NCBI GenBank assembly: GCA_031769625.1 | Contig: JAUIMM010000721.1 | Location: forward strand, 1,889,661-1,953,660 | Length of the DNA stretch: 64,000 bases | Direction: 5' to 3' | Source of the DNA: Taudactylus pleione | Taxonomy: Eukaryota > Chordata > Amphibia > Anura > Myobatrachidae | In this document: piece after piece, positions 32,310 to 43,200 of the stretch | Layout of the letters: every line of letters begins with the position of its first letter | How positions within the stretch are numbered: the stretch's first letter is position 1 | Position numbers and translations under genes: made by a program | Notes under the pieces: generated by a model | The model's database searches: none | Told to the model about the DNA's origin: nothing | The model's input: the letters and a program-made list of their open reading frames with translations, nothing else

Positions 32310-32731
32310 TAGCGTTCCCGCTAGGCTGTTCTAGCGGGACACGGTGCCCTGCCCTCCTTCTGGAAGGCAAAAAGCGCCCTACCATCCAGAAGGAGGGCAA
32401 AAAGCGCCCTGCCCTAACAGCCTGCGGGAACAGTCTTCACCCGCGGGTCGCAGTGTCCCGCGGGTGAAGAAATGTGCGGAGACCCGGTCACCGCCGGAGA
32501 ATAGACGCCGGGCGCACGCTCCCGGCATCTATTCTCCCTGTCTGCAGGGCTTGGGGGCTGCCCGGCATGTCCGTAAGTGGCCGGGCACGCCCCCAAGAGT
32601 GACGAAAAGGGGGACGTGTCTTATAGACACGCCCCCTTTTCGATGACCACGCCCCCTTCTCGGGCGCGCGCACGAACGTACCCTCTCTAGCTCCGGTGCC
32701 CTGCTTCACGCCGGAGCTAGAGTGAACACTA
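32310..32731. mobile_element. 422-bp element of seven serial hairpins
   Basis: It is inserted in the LTR with duplicated tacag (32,305-32,309 and 32,732-32,736); the LTR at 13,977 shows the unduplicated site. Tips tagcgttcccgctag and, reversed, tagtgttcactctag match at 12 of 15. Seven hairpins follow one another: 32,316-32,324/32,331-32,339; 32,350-32,364/32,385-32,399; 32,434-32,447/32,457-32,470; 32,496-32,512/32,521-32,537; 32,550-32,566/32,580-32,597; 32,603-32,620/32,626-32,642; 32,685-32,696/32,711-32,722. Stems are 9-18 bp with at most one mismatch or bulge and have unrelated sequences. It is GC-rich and encodes no protein. Confidence 0.9.
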
Positions 32732-32750
32732 TACAGGGCTCACAGTCCCT

Positions 32751-32759
32751 CTTTTTATG
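32751..32759 (-). promoter_or_regulatory. TATA-like box of the LTR
   Basis: Minus-strand cataaaaag followed by agggactgtgagccctgta, conserved in the LTR fragment at about 13,996-14,004. The nested hairpin element sits about 20 bp downstream, where transcription would be expected to start. Confidence 0.45.
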
Positions 32760-33744
32760 CCACTCTAACACACACTTCCACAGGGGGTAAGTCTGCCCTG
32801 TGGTTTCCAACCAATCATCATAAGTGCATGACCTGTGCATGTGCTTGCCACATGCACATTTAACATTGTCCCCTATAGTCAGTGGGGAGTGGTCACTCCC
32901 CTGAGCCGGAGACTACCTGGTGTTTTGGTCACCACCCAAACTTTAAACACAAACTGATTTATCATACATTATACTGTCTCCTAAAATGTTGGTATAACAT
33001 GTCACAGGAAATGGTAAATGACATTCATCCTTATCAATCACTTTGGCATTTCCAACCTTAACACATTCAGCTTTTAGAAGTGGCATCCACAAGGATCTTC
33101 TTAAAAACAAATTGTCTTTTCAAAAGGAAGTTCTGTATGTGAAGTGTTTGGCTATATGACACCATTCACACCTTCACACAGTAACCTTCCAGCCAGAGGT
33201 CACTGACCACAACAGGTCTCTTCCTATTCATCAGACCTCCTGCTAGTTTCTGCAGCCACAGAGGCTGCTCATGTCATATTCAGGTATATATTCAAGAAGT
33301 GCATTTTCTCTACAAAATATACATTTAAACCATATAGTGCATAGCCTATTAAACATATGTTGCTTCATGCACTAATGCATTGCAGATCAGCTGCAGTGCA
33401 TTACAGCAATACATTTAAACTTTAATACAGTTTATTATAAACCATGTGCAGTGTGCTTTTAAACTGTCCACTTTAACGCTGGTCGCAGTGGGAGCTGGCT
33501 CTCCCTGTCCCGCAGCAGCCATGACACACTCTACCTACACTCCCCCAGTGCAGCAAGTCCAGGCCACGGCATATAGAACATTAAAAACACACTTAACACT
33601 CAGCGCGTAGCGCAGAGTATACATTTACAATGGGCGCCTGGCGCCTTTTTGTCCTTTTAAAAATGGCGGCACAGCACGGGGGTTAACCCCTTCACTGCTG
33701 TGGCAGCCATTAACCCTGTGTGACCTGCCTCCGGCCACACAGAG

Positions 33745-34200
33745 CAATTATCTGATTAAATCACAGGTTTATGGTCTTTGTGTCATTGGTAAATCTCTTC
33801 CCTCCTTGGTGCCATCACAAACCAGATCCAGCAGCCCATTGGCACAGTCTGCCTGCCGCAGGGACAGAACAAGGGATGAGGAGAGAGGTCGTCACCCATC
33901 TGTACCCTTACGGACCATAACAAAGCGACTGTGGGAAGGTCTGTGTCATGGTGCACGTGACCATGTCTTCTTACTACTACTACTGGCTGCTCCCTGGGTG
34001 ACCTACGCCAGTAACCCTGTGACCATAAGAGGACTGCACCCAATCCTCACATGTCCCTCTACCCACAGTCCTCCATTACCCAACCCCCCCCTCTACATCT
34101 GCCTCATCTATACACCCTAGAGCACAAAGCTCTGTACAGCACATGGCAGCTATCTGTTATAGAATAGGCTTAAGCAGCTGTGCAGGAAGGAGCTAAAGGG
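33745..34200. other. Spacer before the large array
   Basis: A 104-codon frame at 33,806-34,120 includes a hydrophobic VFLLLLLAAPWV stretch coded by tac/ctg-type triplets, but it has no family resemblance and its flanks are low-complexity. I do not call it a gene. Confidence 0.4.
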
Positions 34201-37200
34201 AGGAATTGGGGGGAGACTGGTGAGAGATGGGACAGTGATTAGGGGAGAGGAATAGGGGGAGACAGGAGAGAGATGGGACAGTGATTAGGGGGAGACAGGA
34301 GAGAGATGGGACAGTGATTAGGGGAGAGGAATAGGGGGAGACAGGAGAGAGATGGGACAGTGATTAGAGGAGAGGAATAGGGGGAGACAGGAGAGAGATG
34401 GGAAGGTGATTAGGGGAGAGGAATAAGGGGAGACAGGAGAGAGACGGGACAGTGATTAGGGGGAGACAGGAGAGAGATGGGACAGTGATTAGGGGGAGAC
34501 AGGAGAGAGACGGGACAGTGATTAGGGGAGAGGAATAGGGGGGAGACCGGTGAGAGATGGGACAGTGATTAGGGGAGAGGAATAGGGGGAGACAGGAGAG
34601 AGACGGGACAGTGATTAGGGGGAGACAGGAGAGAGACGGGACAGTGATTAGGGGAGAGGAATAGGGGGAGACCGGTGAGAGACGGGACAGTGATTAGGGG
34701 GAGACAGGAGAGAGACGGGACAGTGATTAGGGGGAGACAGGAGAGAGACGGGACAGTGATTAGGGGAGAGGAATAGGGGGGAGACCGGTGAGAGATGGGA
34801 CAGTGATTAGGGGAGAGGAATAGGGGGAGACAGGAGAGAGACGGGACAGTGATTAGGGGGAGACAGGAGAGAGACGGGACAGTGATTAGGGGAGAGGAAT
34901 AGGGGGAGACCGGTGAGAGATGGGACAGTGATTAGGGGAGAGGAATAAGGGGAGACAGGAGAGAGATGGGACAGTGATTAGGGGAGAGGAATAAGGGGAG
35001 ACAGGAGAGAGATGGGACAGTGATTAGGGGAGAGGAATAGGGGGAGACGGGACAGTGATTAGGGGGAGACAGGAGAGAGACGGGACAGTGATTAGGGGGA
35101 GACAGGAGAGAGACGGGACGGTGATTAGGGGAGAGGAATAGGGGGAGACAGGAGAGAGACGGGACAGTGATTAGGGGAGAGGAATAGGGGGAGACAGGAG
35201 AGAGACGGGACAGTGATTAGGGGGAGACAGGAGAGAGATGGGACGGTGATTAGGGGAGAGGAACAGGGGGAGAGGAGAGAGACGGGACAGTGATTAGGGG
35301 AGAGGAATAGGGGGAGACGGGACAGTGATTAGGGGAGAGGAATAGGGGGAGACAGGAGAGAGATGGGACAGTGATTAGGGGAGAGGAATAGGGGGAGACA
35401 GGTGAGAGATGGGACAGTGATTAGGGGAGAGGAATAGGGGGAGACAGGTGAGAGATGGGACAGTGATTAGGGGAGAGGAATAGGGGGAGACAGGTGAGAG
35501 ATGGGACAGTGATTAGGGGAGAGGAATAGGGGGAGACAGGAGAGAGACGGGACAGTGATTAGGGGAGAGGAATAGGGGGAGACAGGAGAGAGATGGGACA
35601 GTGATTAGGGGGAGACAGGTGAGAGACGGGACAGTGATTAGGGGGAGACAGGAGAGAGATGGGACAGTGATTAGGGGAGAGGAATAGGGGGAGACAGGAG
35701 AGAGACGGGACAGTGATTAGGGGGAGACAGGAGAGAGATGGGACAGTGATTAGGGGAGAGGAATAGGGGGAGACAGGAGAGAGATGGGACAGTGATTAGG
35801 GGAGAGGAATAGGGGGAGACAGGAGAGAGATGGGACAGTGATTAGGGGAGAGGAATAGGGGGAGACAGGAGAGAGAAGGCACAGTGATTAGGGGAGAGGA
35901 ATAGGGGGAGACAGGAGAGAGACGGGACGGTGATTAGGGGAGAGGAATAGGGGGAGACAGGAGAGAGACGGTACAATGATTAGGGGAGAGGAATAGGGGG
36001 AGACAGGAGAGAGATGGGACAGTGATAAGGGGAGAGGAATAGGGGGAGACAGGTGAGAGATGGGACAGTGATTAGGGGGAGACAGGAGAGAGACGGGACA
36101 GTGATTAGGGGAGAGGAATAGGGGGAGACAGGAGAGAGACGGGACATTGATTAGGGGAGAGGAATAGGGGGAGACAGGAGAGAGACGGGACGGTGATTAC
36201 GGGAGAGGAATAGGGGGAGACAGGTGAGAGTTGGGAAGGTGATTAGGGAAGAGGAATAGGGGGAGACAGGTGAGAGATGGGACAGTGATTAGGGGAGAGG
36301 AATAGGGGGAGACAGGAGAGAGACGGGACAGTGATTAGGGGGAGAGGAATAGGGGGAGACAGGTGAGACATGGGACAGTGATTAGGGGAGAGGAATAGGG
36401 GGAGACAGGTGAGAGATGGGACAGTGATTAGGGGGAGACAGGAGAGAGACGGGACAGTGATTAGGGGAGAGGAATAGGGGGAGACAGGAGAGAGATGGGA
36501 CAGTGATTAGGGGAGAGGAATAGGGGGAGACAGGAGAGAGACGGGACGGTGATTAGGGGAGAGGAATAGGGGGAGACAGAACAGTGATTAGAGGAGAGGA
36601 ATAGGGGGAGACAGGTGAGAGATGGGAAGGTGATTAGGGGAGAGGAATAGGGGGAGACAGGTGAGAGATGGGACAGTGATTAGGGGAGAGGAATAGGGGG
36701 AGACAGGAGAGAGACGGGACAGTGATTAGGGGAGAGGAATAAGGGGAGACAGGAGAGAGATGGGACAGTGATTAGGGGAGAGGAATAGGGGGAGACGGGA
36801 CAGTGATTAGGGGGAGACAGGAGAGAGACGGGACAGTGATTAGGGGGAGACAGGAGAGAGATGGGACGGTGATTAGGGGAGAGGAATAGGGGGAGACAGG
36901 AGAGAGACGGGACAGTGATTAGGGGAGAGGAATAGGGGGAGACAGGAGAGAGACGGGACAGTGATTAGGGGGAGACAGGAGAGAGATGGGACGGTGATTA
37001 GGGGAGAGGAACAGGGGGAGAGAGGAGAGAGACGGGACAGTGATTAGGGGAGAGGAATAGGGGGAGACGGGACAGTGATTAGGGGAGAGGAATAGGGGGA
37101 GACAGGAGAGAGATGGGACAGTGATTAGGGGAGAGGAATAGGGGGAGACAGGTGAGAGATGGGACAGTGATTAGGGGAGAGGAATAGGGGGAGACAGGTG

Positions 37201-40200
37201 AGAGATGGGACAGTGATTAGGGGAGAGGAATAGGGGGAGACAGGAGAGAGACGGGACAGTGATTAGGGGAGAGGAATAGGGGGAGACAGGAGAGAGATGG
37301 GACAGTGATTAGGGGGAGACAGGTGAGAGACGGGACAGTGATTAGAGGAGAGGAATAGGGGGAGACAGGAGAGAGATGGGACAGTGATTAGGGGGAGACA
37401 GGTGAGAGATGGGACAGTGATTAGGGGGAGACAGGAGAGAGATGGGACAGTGATTAGGGGAGAGGAATAGGGGGAGACAGGAGAGAGACGGGACAGTGAT
37501 TAGGGGGAGACAGGAGAGAGATGGGACAGTGATTAGGGGAGAGGAATAGGGGGAGACAGGAGAGAGATGGGACAGTGATTAGGGGAGAGGAATAGGGGGA
37601 GACAGGAGAGAGATGGGACAGTGATTAGGGGAGAGGAATAGGGGGAGACAGGAGAGAGAAGGCACAGTGATTAGGGGAGAGGAATAGGGGGAGACAGGAG
37701 AGAGACGGGACGGTGATTAGGGGAGAGGAATAGGGGGAGACAGGAGAGAGACGGTACAATGATTAGGGGAGAGGAATAGGGGGAGACAGGAGAGAGATGG
37801 GACAGTGATAAGGGGAGAGGAATAGGGGGAGACAGGTGAGAGATGGGACAGTGATTAGGGGGAGACAGGAGAGAGACGGGACAGTGATTAGGGGAGAGGA
37901 ATAGGGGGAGACAGGAGAGAGACGGGACATTGATTAGGGGAGAGGAATAGGGGGAGACAGGAGAGAGACGGTACGGTGATTACGGGAGAGGAATAGGGGG
38001 AGACAGGTGAGAGTTGGGAAGGTGATTAGGGGAGAGGAATAGGGGGAGACAGGTGAGAGATGGGACAGTGATTAGGGGAGAGGAATAGGGGGAGACAGGA
38101 GAGAGACGGGACAGTGATTAGGGGGAGAGGAATAGGGGGAGACAGGTGAGACATGGGACAGTGATTAGGGGAGAGGAATAGGGGGAGACAGGTGAGAGAT
38201 GGGACAGTGATTAGGGGGAGACAGGAGAGAGACGGGACAGTGATTAGGGGAGAGGAATAGGGGGAGGCAGGAGAGAGATGGGACAGTGATTAGGGGAGAG
38301 GAATAGGGGGAGACAGGAGAGAGACGGGACGGTGATTAGGGGAGAGGAATAGGGGGAGACAGGAGAGAGACGGAACAGTGATTAGAGGAGAGGAATAGGG
38401 GGAGACAGGTGAGAGATGGGAAGGTGATTAGGGGAGAGGAATAGGGGGAGACAGGTGAGAGATGGGACAGTGATTAGGGGAGAGGAATAGGGGGAGACAG
38501 GAGAGAGACGGGACAGTGATTAGGGGGAGACAGGTGAGAGACGGGACAGTGATTAGGGGAGAGGAATAGGGGGAGACAGGTGAGAGATGGGAAGGTGATT
38601 AGGGGGAGACAGGTGAGAGACGGGACAGTGATTAGGGGAGAGGAATAAGGGGAGACAGGAGAGAGACGGGACAGTGATTAGGGGAGAGGAATAAGGGGAG
38701 ACAGGAGAGAGACGGGACAGTGATTAGGGGGAGACAGGAGAGAGATGGGACGGTGATTAGGGGAGAGGAATAGGGGGAGACAGGAGAGAGACGGGACAGT
38801 GATTAGGGGAGAGGAATAGGGGGAGACAGGAGAGAGACGGGACAGTGATTAGGGGGAGACTGGAGAGAGATGGGACGGTGATTAGGGGAGAGGAACAGGG
38901 GGAGAGAGGAGAGAGACGGGACAGTGATTAGGGGAGAGGAATAGGGGGAGACGGGACAGTGATTAGGGGAGAGGAATAGGGGGAGACAGGAGAGAGACGG
39001 GACAGTGATTAGGGGATAGGAATAGGGGGAGACAGGAGAGAGACGGGACAGTGATTAGGGGGAGAGGAATAGGGGGAGACAGGAGAGAGACGGGACAGTG
39101 ATTAGGGGAGAGGAATAGGGGGAGACAGGTGAGAGTTGGGAAGGTGATTAGGGGAGAGGAATAGTGGGAAACAGGTGAGAGATGGGAAGGTGATTAAGTG
39201 AGAGGAATAGGGGGAAACAGGTGAGAGATGGGAAGGTGATTAGGGGAGAGGAATAGGGGGAGACAGGAGAGAGTTGGGACATTGATTAGGGGAGAGGAAT
39301 AGGGGGAGACAGGTGAGAGATGGGACAGTGATTAAGTGAGAGGAATAGGGGGAAACAGGTGAGAGATGGGAAGGTGATTAGGGGAGAGGAATAGGGGGAG
39401 ACAGGTGAGAGATGGGACAGTGATTAGGGGAGAGGAATAGGGGGAGACAGGAGAGAGACGGGACAGTGATTAGGGGGAGACAGGAGAGAGACGGGACAGT
39501 GATTAGGGGAGAGGAATAGGGGGAGACAGGTGAGAGACGGGACAGTGATTAGGGGAGAGGAATAGGGGGAGACAGGTGAAAGGTGGGACAGTGATTAGGG
39601 GAGAGGAATAGGGGGAGACAGGAGAGAGACGGGACAGTGATTAGGGGGAGACAGGAGAGAGACGGGACAGTGATTAGAGGAGAGGAATAGGGGGAGACAG
39701 GAGAGAGACGGGACAGTGATTAGGGGAGAGGAATAGGGGGAGACAGGTGAAAGATGGGACAGTGATTAGGGGGAGACAGGAGAGAGACGGGACAGTGATT
39801 AGGGGGAGACAGGAGAGAGATGGGACAGTGAATAGGGGAGAGGAATAGGGGGAGACAGGTGAGAGACGGGACAGTGATTAGGGGAGAGGAATAGGGGGAG
39901 ACAGGAGAGAGACGGGACAGTGATTAGGGGAGAGGAATAGGGGGAGACAGGAAAGAGACGGGACAGTGATTAGGGGAGAGGAATAGGGGGAGACAGGAGA
40001 GAGACGGGACAGTGATTAGGGGAGAGGAATAGGGGGAGACAGGAGAGAGACAGGACAGTGATTAGGGGAGAGGAATAGGGGGAGACAGGAGAGAGATGGA
40101 CAGTGATTAGTGGAGAGGAATAGGGGGAGACAGGAGAGAGACGGGACAGTGATTAGGGGAGAGGAATAGGGGGAGACAGGAGAGAGACGGGACAGTGATT

Positions 40201-43200
40201 AGGGGGAGACATTAGAGAGACGGGACAGTGATTAGGGGGAGACAGGAGAGAGATGGGACAGTGAATAGGGGAGAGGAATAGGGGGAGACAGGTGAGAGAC
40301 GGGACAGTGATTAGGGTAGAGGAATAGGGGGAGACAGGTGAGAGACGGGACAGTGATTAGGGGAGAGGAATAGGGGGAGACAGGAGAGAGACGGGACAGT
40401 GATTAGGGGAGAGGAATAGGGGGAGACAGGAGAGAGATGGGACAGTGATTAGGGGGAGACAGGAGAGAGACGGGACAGTGATTAGGGGAGAGGAATAGCG
40501 GGAGACAGGAGAGAGAAGGGACAGTGATTAGGGGAGAGGAATAAGGGGAGACAGGTGAGAGACGGGACAGTGATTAGGGGGAGAGGAATAGGGGGAGACA
40601 GGTGAGAGACGGGACAGTGATTAGGGGGAGAGGAATAGGGGGAGACAGGAGAGAGACGGGACAGTGATTAGGGGAGAGGAATAGGGGGAGACAGGTGAGA
40701 GATGGGACAGTGATTAGGGGAGAGGAATAGGGGGAGACAGGTGAGAGATGGGACAGTGATTAGGGGAGAGGAATAGGGGGAGACAGGAGAGAGACGGGAC
40801 AGTGATTAGGGGAGAGGAATAGGGGGAAACAGGAGAGAGACGGGACAGTGATTAGGGGGAGACAGGAGAGAGACGGGACAGTGATTAGGGGGAGACAGGA
40901 GAGAGACGGGATAGTGATTAGGGGAGAGGAATAGGGGGAGACAGGAGAGAGATGGGACAGCGATTAGGGGAGAGGAATAGGGGGACAGGAGAGAGACGGG
41001 ACAGTGATTAGGGGAGAGGAATAAGGGGAGACAGGAGAGAGAAGGGACGGTGATTAGGGGAGTGGAATAGGGGGAGACAGGTTAGAGATGGGACGGTGAT
41101 TAGGCGAGAGGAATAGGGGGAGACATGAGAGAGACGGGACAGTGATTAGGGGAGAGGAATAGGGGGAGACAGGAGAGAGACGGGACAGTGATTAGGGGAG
41201 AGGAATAGGGGGAGACAGGAGAGAGACGGGACAGTGATTAGGGGGAGACAGGAGAGAGACGGGTCAGTGATTAGAGGAAAGGAATAGGGGGAGACAGGAG
41301 AGAGACGGGACAGTGATTAGGGGAGAGGAATAGGGGGAGACAGGAGAACGAGGGACAGTGATTAGTGGAAAGGAATAGGGGGAGACAGGAGAGAGACGGG
41401 ACAGTGATTAGGGGAGAGGAATAGGGGGAGACAGGAGAACGAGGGACAGTGATTAGGGGAGAGGAATAGGGGGAGACAGGTGAGAGACGGGACAGTGATT
41501 AGGGGAGAGGAATAGGGGGAGACAGGAGAGAGAGGGACAGTGAGTAGTGGAGAGGAATAGGGGGAGACAGGTGAGAGATGGGACAGTGATTAGGGGAGAG
41601 GAATAGGGGGAGACAGGTGAGAGATGGGACAGTGATTAGGGGAGAGGAATAGGGGGAGACAGGAGAGAGACGGGACAGTGATTAGGGGGAGAGAGGAGAG
41701 AGACGGGACAGTGATTAGGGGAGAGGAATAGGGGGAGACAGGAGAGAGATGGGACAGCGATTAGGGGAGAGGAATAGGGGGACAGGAGAGAGACGGGACA
41801 TTGATTAGGGGAGAGGAATAAGGGGAGACAGGAGAGAGAAGGGACGGTGATTAGGGGAGTGGAATAGGGGGAAACAGGTTAGAGATGGGACGGTGATTAG
41901 GCGAGAGGAATAGGGGGAGACAGGAGAGAGACGGGACAGTGATTAGGGGAGAGGAATAGGGGGAGACAGGAGAGAGACGGGAGAGGAATAGGGGGAGACA
42001 GGAGAGAGACGGGACAGTGATTAGGGGGAGACAGGAGAGAGACGGGTCAGTGATTAGAGGAAAGGAATAGGGGGAGACAGGAGAGAGACGGGACAGTGAT
42101 TAGGGGAGAGGAATAGGGGGAGACAGGAGAACGAGGGACAGTGATTAGTGGAGAGGAATAGGGGGAGACAGGAGAGAGACGGGACAGTGATTAGAGGAGA
42201 GGAATAGGGGGAGACAGGAGAGAGACGGGACAGTGATTAGGGGGAGACAGGAGAGAGACGGGACAGTGATTAGGGGGAGACAGGAGAGAGACGGGACAGT
42301 GATTAGGGGGAGACAGGAAAGAGACGGGACAGTGATTAGGGGAGAGGAATAGGGGGAGACAGGAGAGAGATGGGACAGCGATTAGGGGAGAGGAATAGGG
42401 GGACAGGAGAGAGACGGGACAGTGATTAGGGGAGAGGAATAAGGGGAGACAGGAGAGAGAAGGGACGGTGATTAGGGGGAGACAGGAGAGAGAAGGGACA
42501 GTGATTAGGGGAGAGGAATAGGGGGAGACAGGAGAGAGATGGGACAGTGATTAGGGGGAGACAGGAGAGAGAAGGGACAGTGATTAGGGGAGAGGAATAG
42601 GGGGAGACAGGAGAGAGATGGGACAGTGATTAGGGGAGAGGAATAGGGGGAGACAGGTGAGAGACGGGACAGTGATTAGGGGAGAGGAATAGGGGGAGAC
42701 AGGAGAAAGACGGGACAGTGATTAGGGGGAGAGGAATAGGGGGAGAGGAATAGGGGGAGACAGGAGAGAGACGGGACAGTGATTAGGGGAGAGGAAAAGG
42801 GGGAGACAGGAGAGAGACGGGACAGTGATTAGGGGAGAGGAAAAGGGGGAGACAGGAGAGAGACGGGACAGTGATTAGGGGAGAGGAATAGGGGAGACAG
42901 GAGAGAGACGGGACAGTGATTAGGGGAGAGGAAAAGGGGGAGACAGGAGAGAGACGGGACAGTGATTAGGGGAGAGGAATAGGGGGAGACAGGAGAGAGA
43001 CGGGACAGTGATTAGGGGAGAGGAATAGGGGGAGACAGGAGAGAGACGGGACAGTGATTAGAGGAGAGGAATAGGGGGAGACAGGTGAGAGACGGGACAG
43101 TGATTAGGGGGAGACAGGAGAGAGAAGGGACAGTGATTAGGGGGAGACAGGAGAGAGACGGGACAGTGATTAGGGGAGAGGAATAGGGGGAGACAGGAGA

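Larger units (their letters stand above)
31713..33739 (-). mobile_element. Solo LTR of an LTR retrotransposon or endogenous retrovirus, with a nested insertion
   Basis: Boundaries are tgtgacggg and ccggccaca (TG...CA) with the exact 5-bp duplication CAGAG at 31,708-31,712 and 33,740-33,744. Without the 422-bp insertion and its duplicated tacag it is about 1.6 kb. Orientation is minus: U3 starts TGTGGCC at 33,739; a TATA-like cataaaaag lies at about 32,751-32,759 and an AATAAA at 32,141-32,146. No internal region or second LTR remains, as expected after LTR-LTR recombination. Related fragments lie at 679-1,762 and 13,116-14,817. Whether it is ERV or Gypsy-like cannot be told from the LTR alone. 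Confidence 0.85.

Noticed and set aside
33806..34120. 104-codon frame with a hydrophobic stretch resembling a signal peptide
   Set aside because: The hydrophobic run comes from a short triplet repeat (ttactactactactgg); upstream and downstream residues resemble no family and no splice signals are convincing.
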